A stretch of 17,593 nt of DNA from JANOYC01 sp031428675 (lineage in GTDB: Bacteria; Actinomycetota; Actinomycetes; Actinomycetales; Microbacteriaceae): assembly GCA_031428675.1 (NCBI GenBank), contig JANOYC010000059.1, positions 1 through 17,593 on the forward strand, read 5' to 3'. A program made the translations under genes and the position numbers. How positions within the stretch are numbered: position 1 is the first letter of the stretch; each line of letters begins with the position of its first letter. Below, in pieces: positions 1 through 7,634 of this stretch. Under the pieces are notes generated by a model that had not been told where the DNA came from, searched no databases, and was given only the letters and a program-made list of their open reading frames with translations.

Positions 1-157
1 CGACGGCAATCCCGAACTCTGCAGCAAACGCGTCTGCCGCGCTTTGCGATCTCGACCCGACCGCGGCGATAGAAAGGCCCTCGTGCAGAAGGTCGGCAGC
101 GAAAGCGTGGGCGATACCGCCGGTGCCGAGAATGCCCCAGCGAAGTCTGTCTGTCAT
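1..157 (-). CDS. Gfo/Idh/MocA family oxidoreductase, N-terminal part (cut by window edge)
   Basis: The minus strand from the ATG at 157 reads MTDRLRWGILGTGGIAHAF and stays open to base 1, giving 52 residues. WGILGTGGIA is the glycine-rich dinucleotide-binding turn (GxGxxA type) at the start of the Rossmann fold in NAD(P)-dependent Gfo/Idh/MocA sugar or inositol dehydrogenases. The later AAVGSRSQSAADAFA fits the second strand, where these enzymes commonly have AV.SR...A..FA. Only the cofactor half is present, so the substrate cannot be named. The gene is divergent from the small plus-strand gene at 314, with a perfect 18-bp palindrome at 235-252 between them. It is too short to have been picked up as a full ORF here because the stop lies outside the window. 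Confidence 0.85.
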   Translation of the reverse strand, partial: MTDRLRWGILGTGGIAHAFAADLLHEGLSIAAVGSRSQSAADAFAAEFGIAV

Positions 158-234
158 GGCGCAACGCTAGCAAGCCACACGCGCAGTCGCGCGTGCGGGC
201 CGACGAGCCGACAGCAATCGGCAGTTCAAGAAGC

Positions 235-252
235 GGTTACCGGGCGGTAACC
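235..252. promoter_or_regulatory. 18-bp palindrome in divergent intergenic region, possible operator
   Basis: GGTTACC (235-241), GGGC, GGTAACC (246-252) is a perfect inverted repeat with 7-bp arms. It lies 78 bp upstream of the oxidoreductase start on minus and 62 bp upstream of the small gene start on plus. No T-run follows on either strand, so it does not look like a terminator. A dimeric repressor site is a reasonable reading, but I do not recognise the motif. Confidence 0.4.
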
Positions 253-313
253 TGCGCTCCACTCCGGCGAGGTAGCGTACCGATCACCACGATATGAAGA
301 ACGGAGAAGCCCA

Positions 314-457
314 ATGCACGAACGTCCCAAATTTCCGAGCGTATCCCTGATGATCTTCCGTCCGCGTCGGTTTGAAGAAGCCCTCGCAGCGTACGACAGG
401 TGGGATGACGACCGACTCACGCGCCTCTATCACCAGCGCTCGACGGCCAGCGCCTGA
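314..457 (+). CDS. Small hypothetical protein, 47 aa
   Basis: ATG at 314 opens 47 codons ending with TGA at 455-457. The start is preceded by GGAGAAG (303-309), a good ribosome binding site at suitable spacing. An intrinsic terminator at 473-515 lies 15 bp past the stop. The protein begins MHERPKFPSVSLMIFRPRR and continues with FEEALAAYDRWDDDRLTRLYHQ. It has no signal peptide, no membrane segment and no cysteine; the middle is a likely amphipathic helix rich in acidic and aromatic residues. I recognise no family. RBS, stop and terminator in the right order make a real, separately transcribed gene likely. A reading frame on the opposite strand (226-420) lacks such signals. Confidence 0.65.
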   Translation: MHERPKFPSVSLMIFRPRRFEEALAAYDRWDDDRLTRLYHQRSTASA

Positions 458-472
458 CCTCACCCGCAGTTC

Positions 473-515
473 GCCGCGGATCCTGTGGAAGCACAGATCG
501 GCGGCTTTTTTCTTT
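473..515 (+). terminator. Intrinsic terminator of the small gene
   Basis: GCCGC (473-477) pairs with GCGGC (501-505), GAT (479-481) with ATC (497-499), and CTGTG (483-487) with CACAG (492-496) around a GAAG loop. There is one G-G mismatch and one bulged C. The stem is followed at once by TTTTTTC and further T/C bases, as expected for Rho-independent termination on the plus strand. Read on minus there is no T-run, so it does not serve tRNA-Thr. Confidence 0.75.
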
Positions 516-532
516 CCCTCGATACCCTAACG

Positions 533-605
533 AGCCGCCTGTCAGAATCGAACTGACGACCTTCTCATTACGAGTGAGATGCTCTACCGACTGAGCTAAG
601 GCGGC
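533..605 (-). tRNA. tRNA-Thr, anticodon CGT
   Basis: The minus strand gives a complete 73-nt cloverleaf: acceptor GCCGCCT (599-605) pairing with AGGCGGC (534-540), D-arm GCTC..GAGC, anticodon stem TCTCA/TGAGA with loop CTCGTAA, and T-arm GTCAG TTCGATT CTGAC. The loop anticodon is CGT, which reads the threonine codon ACG. The discriminator base is T and CCA is not encoded. It lies 46 bp beyond the TetR stop on the same strand; I see no convincing promoter of its own, so it may be read partly from the operon upstream. Confidence 0.95.
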
Positions 606-651
606 GTGACACCGGCAAGCCGGAGGCACAGCACGTTAGCTTAGCCCAAAC

Positions 652-1299
652 TCACGGCAGTCCGGTTCGCGACAACGTCTCGAAGGCATCGAAGGATGCG
701 CGCAGCCGGCTACCCAGAGTTTCGCCCTCTCCGGAGTCGGCCCAGCTGAGCCAGGCGTGACGCATCACGCCGACAGCGACCATGGCCGCAAGGTTCGCCC
801 GCTCCCGATATTGTTCCGGACCATTGTGGGCAGCCGGGTCCAAAACCGCGATGCGCTGAGCGACGACCTCCTCGAAACTCGCCTCGAACTGGTGCATGTG
901 CGACATGCGCATGGCGAACAACTGCGGGTAGTCCTTCAGAACCTCACGGCGCAACGTGACCGTCTCCCGGTCACTCGCCGATGTTTCGGCACCCGAGACC
1001 ATGAGTTCAGCAATGCCCGCCAGCAGCGGAACGTCTGGCGAACCATTCACGAAAGCAGACACTGCGTCGTCGTCCGGAAGCCGTGGCCCTTCACCGACGA
1101 GAGCCTCCTCTTTCGACGCGAAGTAGTTGAAGAACGTCCGGGGTGAAATGTCAGCGACGCGACTGATGTCGTCGATCGTGACCTTGTCGAGTCCACGTTC
1201 GGCCACGAGCGTGAGCGCTGCGATTTGAATGGCGCGGTGCGTCGCCCTTCGCTTTCGTTCGCGAAGTCCTAGTTCACCGGTGGTGGTGGTTTCGACCAT
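652..1299 (-). CDS. TetR/AcrR family transcriptional regulator, 215 aa
   Basis: The N-terminal part GLRERKRRATHRAIQ, then LVAERGLDKVTIDDISR and VADISPRTFFNYFASKEEAL (about residues 11-67), is a typical TetR helix-turn-helix DNA-binding domain. The variable, mostly helical C-terminal part (70-215) would bind a ligand and form the dimer, but its ligand cannot be told. I chose ATG at 1299 because the residues before it in the same frame read like the neighbouring hydrolase gene out of frame. A GGTGG lies almost against the start codon, so the ribosome binding site is poor in spacing. The gene begins 40 bp after the stop of the hydrolase gene on the same strand and is probably last in that operon. 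Regulators placed this way often control their own operon or a distant transporter; nothing here decides which. Confidence 0.9.
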   Translation of the reverse strand: MVETTTTGELGLRERKRRATHRAIQIAALTLVAERGLDKVTIDDISRVADISPRTFFNYFASKEEALVGEGPRLPDDDAVSAFVNGSPDVPLLAGIAELMVSGAETSASDRETVTLRREVLKDYPQLFAMRMSHMHQFEASFEEVVAQRIAVLDPAAHNGPEQYRERANLAAMVAVGVMRHAWLSWADSGEGETLGSRLRASFDAFETLSRTGLP

Positions 1300-1339
1300 T
1301 CCACCGATTATTGCAGAACACGCAATTTTGCACGCTCGC

Positions 1340-2887
1340 TCAGCAGAGCGGGTCGCCACCGGGCACCCGACCGTCGAGGAAGTAGTCGTCGACCGTGTTC
1401 TTGATGCAATCGTTCGACTTGTTGTAAGCCGTGTGGCCTTCGCCGTCGTAGGTAACCAGGTGGCCATTCTCCAATTGAGCCGCGAGATTCTGTGCCCAGA
1501 CATAGGGAGTCGCGGGGTCGTTCGTGGTTCCGATCACCAGGATGTCTGCCGACCCGCGCGCAACAATCTCCACCCGATCGCGCGTCGCTTCGACTGGCCA
1601 GTTCGCGCATCCGGTGGCCCCGTAGCTCATTTGCGGCCCGAATACCGGTGCTGCCTTCTTCAATTCCTCCGCTTGGGCACGCATCACCTCAATGTCGCTG
1701 TCGACGACATAGTCGAGGCAATTGATGGAAATGAAAGCCTCGGTCGAGTTGTCGATGTAGGTGCCGTCGGGATTTCGTTCGTTGTAGCTATCAGCTAGGA
1801 AAAAGGCCAACTCGGGCTCGCCACTGAAGACCTCATCGAAGAGTTGCTGCAGGTACGGCCACGTGCTCCTGCTGTAAAGCGGCAGGATGATGGCCGTGAA
1901 CATCGTTCCGCTGCCGAGAAAACGACCGTCGTCGTTGCGGAGCGGACTCGCGTTCAGTTGGTCGAGCAGGGCACGCACGCGATCCATCGACTCGTCGACG
2001 GAACCTCGGAACGGGCAGTCCACTTCACCGATGCAGGTGTCGAGATACGCCCGCATCGCGCTTTCGAAGCCCATCGCTTGAGTCATGGTCACGTCGAACT
2101 CGGTCGTTGCGGGATCGAGAGCGCCATCGAGCACCAGCCGACCCGTGCGACCGGGAAACAGTTCCGCGTAGGTGGCACCGAGGAGCGTGCCGTACGAATA
2201 GCCCAGAAAGTGGAGCTTCTCGTCGCCGAGCACCGCCCGGAGAAGATCGATGTCACGCGCCGCACTGTTCGTATCGACATTGGACAGCAGCGGTCCGGTG
2301 AATTTCAGACACGATAGCCCGAAAGCGGTGGCATCGGCGGTGACGTCGGCGATCCACTCGTCGCTGCCGAACGGGAATGGCGAGATGGCGTAGAGGTGTT
2401 CGTCGAGCACCGACGGGTCGTCGTAGCACGTCACCGCCGACGACCGGTTCACTCCTCGGGGATCGAATCCCACGATGTCGAAGTTCTGCTGCAGCCGATC
2501 GCTGGTCGCGAAATCGACGCTGTTCGCCACGAAGTCATAGCCGGATGCGCCCGGCCCCCCGGGGTTGACGAGCAACGACCCGCGACTCGTGCCGCCGGTC
2601 GCCGGCTGGCGCACGAGGGCAATGTCGATGGAATCGCCGCTCGGGTTACTCCAGTCGAGCGGTGCCGTCGCGGTCGCGCATTGCATGCCCGATTCACACG
2701 GCGACCACCGAAGAATCTGGCTGTAATAGGGCTCCAGCTCGGCATCGACCGCTTCACCGGTGGGCGACGATGTCGACCGCACCTCCGGGGGGAGGAACCA
2801 GCTGACGCACGAGGTCAGAGTCAGTGAGAACGCGGTTGCCAGCGCGACCGCCGTAACTACCCGAGCAAGGTGCGCTGTGCGAGTCAT
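1340..2887 (-). CDS. Secreted alpha/beta-hydrolase lipoprotein, tripeptidyl aminopeptidase-like (TAP-like C-terminus)
   Basis: The 515-aa product starts with a lipoprotein signal peptide: a short basic start, a hydrophobic run, and the lipobox LTSC with Cys27 as lipid anchor. The fold is alpha/beta hydrolase, with oxyanion-region NPGGPGASG (108-116), nucleophile elbow GYSYGT with Ser231, a likely acid Asp457 in NDPATP, and His485 in GEGHT. This layout is that of the Streptomyces SlpD/SlpE and mycobacterial CaeA (Hip1)-type exported peptidases or esterases, with a TAP-like C-terminal domain. Ten further cysteines (for example 64/70, 285/291, 494/515) suggest disulfides outside the membrane. 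The ATG overlaps the holB stop as ATGA (2884-2887), so it is translationally coupled to a replication gene. Substrate is unknown; cleavage of small peptides or cell-surface proteins is the family expectation. Confidence 0.88.
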   Translation of the reverse strand: MTRTAHLARVVTAVALATAFSLTLTSCVSWFLPPEVRSTSSPTGEAVDAELEPYYSQILRWSPCESGMQCATATAPLDWSNPSGDSIDIALVRQPATGGTSRGSLLVNPGGPGASGYDFVANSVDFATSDRLQQNFDIVGFDPRGVNRSSAVTCYDDPSVLDEHLYAISPFPFGSDEWIADVTADATAFGLSCLKFTGPLLSNVDTNSAARDIDLLRAVLGDEKLHFLGYSYGTLLGATYAELFPGRTGRLVLDGALDPATTEFDVTMTQAMGFESAMRAYLDTCIGEVDCPFRGSVDESMDRVRALLDQLNASPLRNDDGRFLGSGTMFTAIILPLYSRSTWPYLQQLFDEVFSGEPELAFFLADSYNERNPDGTYIDNSTEAFISINCLDYVVDSDIEVMRAQAEELKKAAPVFGPQMSYGATGCANWPVEATRDRVEIVARGSADILVIGTTNDPATPYVWAQNLAAQLENGHLVTYDGEGHTAYNKSNDCIKNTVDDYFLDGRVPGGDPLC

Positions 2888-4026
2888 CGCGCGCTCGTTT
2901 CCCGACGCACTGCGGCCACGAGCGCTGCCTCCAACGCGAGCGCGGGGCTCACGTTGGCGTCGATGCGCTTTCTGGCGGCGGCGATCGCGTCGAGCGTGGC
3001 GAGGGTCTGCGCGGCGCCGGACTCCCGAGCCGCGCCCAGCAGGTCGGCATGAATGGCCAGGTTGATGAGTTCGCCGTCGACGCCCAATTGCAGCAGCAGG
3101 ATGTCCCGATAGAGCGACATCAGGTCAACGAGAATGCGATCAATCCCGTCACGAAGACTCCTGGTGGCTCGTCGCTTTTGGTCGTCTTCGAGATTCTTCA
3201 GATGGCTGCGGAGCGCAGGCGGGATGGTGCCCCCGGGCTCGACGCCGAGCGAGCGCAGAGCTCCGACGCGTTCCTCGGCATCCCGTTCGGCGGTGATCGC
3301 CGTGGCGTCGTCGCCCGCAATCTCCAGCATTGTCGCCGCCGCAATGATCGCGGCGGACACCGATCGAATGCCGAGCGCGAGTTTCAGGGTGCGCTCGCGG
3401 CGCGAGCGGGCGTCGTCGTTCGTGGCCAGCCGATGGGCCATGCCGATGTGACTCTGTGCCTCGCGTGCCGCTCGCGTCGCGGTGGGCATGTCGATGTTGC
3501 CGCGAGCGGCGACAAGCGCGGCCACGTCATCGACAGCGGGCACCTTCAGTCGCACCGATCGCACTCGAGACCGGATCGTCGGAATGAGGTCTGCTTCGCT
3601 GGGCGCGCACAGAATCCATACCGTGCGTGGTGGCGGTTCTTCCAGCGCCTTGAGCAGAACGTTCGAGGTGCGTTCGGTCATCCGATCGGCGTCCTCGATG
3701 ATCATCACGCGATACCGACTCACCGACGGCGAGAATTGCGAACTCGCCACGAGCTGCCGAACCTCGTCGATGGAGATGATGACGCGCTCTGTGGAGAGAA
3801 CAGCGAGGTCGGGATGCGTGCGCGCAGCCACGAGCGCGGCCGTCGGTCCATCATTCTCGTCGCCGAGGAGTGCGGCCGCAAACGCAAACGCAAGGTTGGA
3901 CCGCCCCGAGCCGGGGGGTCCGGTGATGAGCCAGGAATGAGTCATCCCTGCGGTCGTCGACCCCGCAGCGGCGCGCAACGATGCGATGGCGTCGGCTTGG
4001 CCCGCCAGGTCGTCCCACACGCTCAT
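2884..4026 (-). CDS. holB: DNA polymerase III delta' subunit (clamp loader)
   Basis: The 380-aa product begins MSVWDDLAGQ, the usual start of actinobacterial HolB. It has an AAA+ ATPase core: P-loop-like GPPGSGRS (36-43), a Walker B-like region IIEDADRM (109-116), LLKALEEPPPRT (124-135), and the arginine-containing IRSRVRSVRL (151-160) at the SRC position. The usual P-loop lysine is arginine, in line with delta' being a non-ATP-binding stator. The four zinc cysteines normally between the P-loop helix and HPD are absent; residues 55-71 read GDENDGPTAALVAARTH instead. A TTG at 4101 would extend the frame into tmk but gives an unlikely N-terminus, so ATG at 4026 is preferred, though its ribosome binding site is weak. 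It lies between tmk (52 bp gap) and the hydrolase gene (4-bp overlap). Confidence 0.93.
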   Translation of the reverse strand: MSVWDDLAGQADAIASLRAAAGSTTAGMTHSWLITGPPGSGRSNLAFAFAAALLGDENDGPTAALVAARTHPDLAVLSTERVIISIDEVRQLVASSQFSPSVSRYRVMIIEDADRMTERTSNVLLKALEEPPPRTVWILCAPSEADLIPTIRSRVRSVRLKVPAVDDVAALVAARGNIDMPTATRAAREAQSHIGMAHRLATNDDARSRRERTLKLALGIRSVSAAIIAAATMLEIAGDDATAITAERDAEERVGALRSLGVEPGGTIPPALRSHLKNLEDDQKRRATRSLRDGIDRILVDLMSLYRDILLLQLGVDGELINLAIHADLLGAARESGAAQTLATLDAIAAARKRIDANVSPALALEAALVAAVRRETSAR

Positions 4027-4078
4027 TCGGTCAGCATAAGCGGGGTCACTGACGAACGACCGCGCGTTCGGGGCGTCG

Positions 4079-4714
4079 TCACGCCAGACCGCTAGCGGCA
4101 AGAAGCGGGCGAACGCGTTCAGCGATTACCGCAGCGATGTCGCGCGCCGTTCGGGTGGCGTCGATCACGAGGAAACGGTCGGGCTCAACGGCCGCGAGCT
4201 GCAAGTACCCGTTTCGCACTCGCTCGTGAAAATCTGACTTCTCTGCTTCCAGCCGGTCATACTCGGTGCGCACAGCGCTCAGCCGATCCCGCGCCAAAGC
4301 CGGATCCAGATCGAGGAGGATCGTGAGGTCGGGCAAGAGCCCTTCGGCGGCCCACAGCGACAGCTCCCGCACTTCGGTCGCATCGAGCACGCGGCCGGCT
4401 CCCTGATAGGCAACCGATGAATCGATGTACCGATCCTGAATGACGATGTTGCCTCGATCGAGGGCAGGGCGCACGCGGGTGGCGACGTTGTGCGCCCGAT
4501 CGGCCGCATAGAGCAACGCTTCTGCCCTCGGATCGACGTGACCGCGACGATGCAAGATGATCGTCCGAAGTTCCATACCGAGCTCGGTGCCACCCGGCTC
4601 GCGCGAATGCACGACGGTGTGCCCCTCGGTTGTCAGCCACTCGGTGAGCAACGCCGACTGCGTGGACTTGCCGGAGCCGTCGCCGCCCTCCAGCGTGATG
4701 AACAGACCGCTCAC
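4079..4714 (-). CDS. tmk: Thymidylate kinase
   Basis: The 211-aa protein phosphorylates dTMP to dTDP for DNA synthesis. It carries the P-loop EGGDGSGKST (9-18), the REPGGT segment (38-43), and DRYIDSSVAYQG (94-105), the DRY motif that binds the nucleotide monophosphate. The LID region around 142-160 follows LLDLDP. Length is normal for the family. The start is GTG at 4712-4714, overlapping the topA stop by one base (TAGTG), so translation is probably coupled to topA. The group topA-tmk-holB is a common actinobacterial arrangement and places the gene in a replication operon. Confidence 0.96.
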   Translation of the reverse strand: MSGLFITLEGGDGSGKSTQSALLTEWLTTEGHTVVHSREPGGTELGMELRTIILHRRGHVDPRAEALLYAADRAHNVATRVRPALDRGNIVIQDRYIDSSVAYQGAGRVLDATEVRELSLWAAEGLLPDLTILLDLDPALARDRLSAVRTEYDRLEAEKSDFHERVRNGYLQLAAVEPDRFLVIDATRTARDIAAVIAERVRPLLAASGLA

Positions 4715-7521
4715 TACTTCTTCTTCGCGGGGGCGCGCTTCGCTGCGGGTTTGCGGGTGGTCGCCTTGGCCCGCGGCTTCGCCGGACCCTTGGCGCGCTT
4801 GTCGGCCAGCAATTGCACTGCACGGTCGAAGTCCACGTCGTCCACCTCCTCGCCACGCGGAATGGTCGCATTCGTGACGCCATCGGTGACGTACGGACCG
4901 AACCGCCCGTCTTTGATCCGAACCGGCTTGCCGCTTTCGGGGTCGGCGTCGAATTCCTTCAATGCGCTCGACGCGCGTCGAGCGCCATACTTCGGCTGGG
5001 CATACAGCTCAAGGGCACCCGCGAGGTCGATGTCGAAGATCTTGTCCTCGCTCTCGAGCGACCGCGTGTCAGCGCCCTTCTTCAGGTACGGACCGAATCG
5101 ACCGTTTTGCGCCGTGATCTCCTCACCGGACACCGGGTCGACGCCGACGACACGCGGCAGGTCCAACAGCTTGAGTGCCGTTTCAAGATCGAGCGTCGCG
5201 ATATCCATCGAGGCGAACAGGGATGCCGTGCGCTGCTTCACGACGACGACTTTCTTCGCGGCTGGCTTGCGTTTCGACTTACTCGCGGGAGCTGCGTCGT
5301 CCGCGTCGTTTGACGGTGCAGCCGTCACAGCGTCCGGTTCGGCCGGTGGCGCCGCCGCGAGAACTTCGCCGGTCTGGGAGTCGACGATGTCGACGGCCGG
5401 GTCTTCGGGCTCGAGCTCGGTGATGTAGGGCCCGAATCGACCATCCTTCGCGACGACCGCTTTGCCGTTGGCCGGATTGACGCCGATAATGCGGTCGCCG
5501 ACAACCGGTGCGTCAATCAGTTCGCGCGCTTTTTCTGCCGTGAGTTCGTCGGGCGCGAGGTCTTGCGGCACATTCACGCGACGGGGAGTTGTCGGATCGT
5601 CGCCGGGAGCTTCGAGGTAGGGGCCATATTTTCCGATGCGAAGGGTGACGTCTTCGGCCAGTTGAATGGAGTTGATCTCGCGAGCATCGATATCGCCGAG
5701 ATTGTCAATGACGGTACGCAGGCCACGGTGCTTTGCGCTGCCGAAGTAGAACCCACTGAGCCACTCGACGCGGTTCTCCTCGCCGTCGGCGATACGGTCG
5801 AGGTCTTCTTCCATCTCGGCGGTGAAGCGGTATTCGACGAGGTCGGCGAAATAGGTCTCCAGTAGGCGCACCACGGAGAAGGCGATCCAGTTCGGGATCA
5901 GCGACGATCCGCGCGGAGTTACATAGCCGCGGTCGACGATAGTCGAGATCGTCGCGGTGTAGGTCGACGGTCGACCGATGCCGAGTTCTTCAAGCTTCTT
6001 GATGAGGCTCGCCTCGGTGAAACGCGGCGGCGGCGAGGTGTCATGACCTTTTGCCTCGAGGTGGGTGAGCGCGAGCGCTTGACCCTCGGCGAGCACGGGG
6101 AGCTTCGCCTCGGTCGGTTCGTCGGCGTTGCGCTCCTCGTCTTGGCTCTCTTGATAGGCGGCCATAAAGCCGCGGAAGGTGATGACGGTGCCGCTGGCAG
6201 CAAACTCCGCGATCGTGCTCGCAGGAGTGGCCGAAGCCGCGGTCGGACCGGCAATGATGGTGACCGATGCGGTCAACCCCTTGGCGTCCGCCATCTGTGA
6301 GGCGACCGTGCGCTTCCAGATCAGGTCGTAGAGCTTCCACTCGTTTCCGCGGAGGGTCGATTGGAGCTCGGTCGGCGTGCGGAACACGTCACCCGAGGGC
6401 CGAATCGCCTCGTGCGCTTCTTGCGCGTTCTTGTTCTTACCGGCGTACAGTCGCGGCTTGTCGGGAATGGAGTCGGCACCATAAAGCGCTGTGGCTTGCG
6501 TGCGTGCAGCCGCGATCGCCTGCTGCGACAGCGACGGGGAGTCGGTGCGCATGTAGGTGATGAAGCCGTTCTCGTACAGCGACTGCGCGACGCTCATGGT
6601 CTGACGCGATGTGAAGCGCAACTTGCGCGCGGCCTCCTGCTGGAGAGTCGACGTCGTGAACGGCGCCGCCGGCCGCTTGGTGTACGGCTTCGACGTCACG
6701 CTCGCGACGCTGATGGGCACGCCTTCGTTCTGCAGCGCATCGGCGAGCGAAATCGCGTCAGCTTCCGACAGCTCGAGCGCGTCAGATTTGAGTGTTCCGG
6801 TGTCGGTGTAATCGCCGCCTTGGGCAACCTTCCTGCCATCGACACGCACGATGCGAGCGTCGAATTCGATGCCATCCGCCCCTGGAGAGAACCGTGCGGT
6901 CAGATCCCAGTAGTTGGCCGAACGGAAGGCGAGACGTTCGCGCTCGCGCTCGACAACGAGTCGTGTCGCCGCCGATTGCACTCGACCGGCGGAGAGTCCC
7001 GGTCCGACCTTTCGCCAAAGCACCGGGGATACCTCGTAGCCGTAGAGACGATCGAGGATGCGCCGAGTCTCCTGTGCGTCAACCAGCGAGACGTCGAGTT
7101 GACGCGTGTGATCGCGTGCGTACTGGATCGCATCCTTGGTGATCTCGTGGAAGACCATGCGGTGAACGGGAACTTTGGGCTTGAGCACTTCCAGAAGATG
7201 CCACGCGATGGCCTCACCCTCGCGGTCTTCATCGGTTGCGAGAAAGAGTTCGTCGGCGTCTTTGAGCGCCCGCTTGAGATCGGCGACCGTGCGCTTCTTC
7301 TCGTCGGACACGACGTAGTGCGGGGCGAAACCATTTTCGACGTCGATGGAGAATTTGCCGAGCGAGCCTTTCTTCAGCTCCGGCGGCAGGTTTTTTGGCT
7401 CAATGAGGTCACGGATGTGACCGACCGAGGCCTGCACGTCGTAGTCGTCGCCGAGGTACTGGGCGATCGTCTTCGCTTTCGCGGGCGACTCGACGATGAC
7501 CAGTTTCTTTGCGCCTGGCAC
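4714..7521 (-). CDS. topA: DNA topoisomerase I (type IA)
   Basis: The 935-aa enzyme relaxes negative supercoils through a 5'-phosphotyrosine bond. The TOPRIM domain starts at KLVIVESPAKAKTI (about 7-20, catalytic Glu12) with metal-binding TDEDREGEA (96-104). The active-site tyrosine is Tyr323 in GFITYMRTDSPSLS. The C-terminal half carries four GKYGPY/GRFGPY repeats (about 630, 694, 807, 872), a charged low-complexity insert at about 722-761, and a Lys/Arg/Ala/Pro tail (908-935). I find no cysteine in it, so there are no zinc fingers, as known for actinobacterial TopA. I chose GTG at 7521 because AAGGAG lies just upstream at good spacing; a longer frame to 7593 adds residues without that support and would start downstream of the promoter at 7605-7634 only by a few bases. 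Confidence 0.96.
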   Translation of the reverse strand: MPGAKKLVIVESPAKAKTIAQYLGDDYDVQASVGHIRDLIEPKNLPPELKKGSLGKFSIDVENGFAPHYVVSDEKKRTVADLKRALKDADELFLATDEDREGEAIAWHLLEVLKPKVPVHRMVFHEITKDAIQYARDHTRQLDVSLVDAQETRRILDRLYGYEVSPVLWRKVGPGLSAGRVQSAATRLVVERERERLAFRSANYWDLTARFSPGADGIEFDARIVRVDGRKVAQGGDYTDTGTLKSDALELSEADAISLADALQNEGVPISVASVTSKPYTKRPAAPFTTSTLQQEAARKLRFTSRQTMSVAQSLYENGFITYMRTDSPSLSQQAIAAARTQATALYGADSIPDKPRLYAGKNKNAQEAHEAIRPSGDVFRTPTELQSTLRGNEWKLYDLIWKRTVASQMADAKGLTASVTIIAGPTAASATPASTIAEFAASGTVITFRGFMAAYQESQDEERNADEPTEAKLPVLAEGQALALTHLEAKGHDTSPPPRFTEASLIKKLEELGIGRPSTYTATISTIVDRGYVTPRGSSLIPNWIAFSVVRLLETYFADLVEYRFTAEMEEDLDRIADGEENRVEWLSGFYFGSAKHRGLRTVIDNLGDIDAREINSIQLAEDVTLRIGKYGPYLEAPGDDPTTPRRVNVPQDLAPDELTAEKARELIDAPVVGDRIIGVNPANGKAVVAKDGRFGPYITELEPEDPAVDIVDSQTGEVLAAAPPAEPDAVTAAPSNDADDAAPASKSKRKPAAKKVVVVKQRTASLFASMDIATLDLETALKLLDLPRVVGVDPVSGEEITAQNGRFGPYLKKGADTRSLESEDKIFDIDLAGALELYAQPKYGARRASSALKEFDADPESGKPVRIKDGRFGPYVTDGVTNATIPRGEEVDDVDFDRAVQLLADKRAKGPAKPRAKATTRKPAAKRAPAKKK

Positions 7522-7604
7522 CTTGCTCCTTTTATTGCTGAGTTCGCTGCGTTCGTTGCATTCGCGACGGACTGCGTCAGCGACACCATACACAGGTCGG
7601 CGGA

Positions 7605-7634
7605 ATTATCTGCTCATTCGACGTTTCGTGACAA
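7605..7634 (-). promoter_or_regulatory. Promoter of topA-tmk-holB operon
   Basis: On minus, TTGTCA (7629-7634), an 18-bp spacer, and GATAAT (7605-7610) each match the sigma70-type boxes in five of six positions. Transcription would start near 7598, giving a 5' leader of about 76 nt before the topA GTG. The promoter overlaps the last codons and stop (7614-7616) of the Rv3654c-like gene. Confidence 0.65.

Noticed and set aside
612..623. CCGG-CAAG-CCGG hairpin between the TetR gene and tRNA-Thr
   Set aside because: Only four base pairs and no T-run on minus; too weak to call a terminator.
1300..1503. N-terminal extension of the TetR gene into the hydrolase gene
   Set aside because: The extra 68 residues read Ser/Thr/Arg-rich out-of-frame sequence of the hydrolase C-terminus; ATG at 1299 gives a normal TetR start.
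3049..4095. Plus-strand frame of 348 codons opposite holB
   Set aside because: No ribosome binding site or domain; holB on minus is clear.
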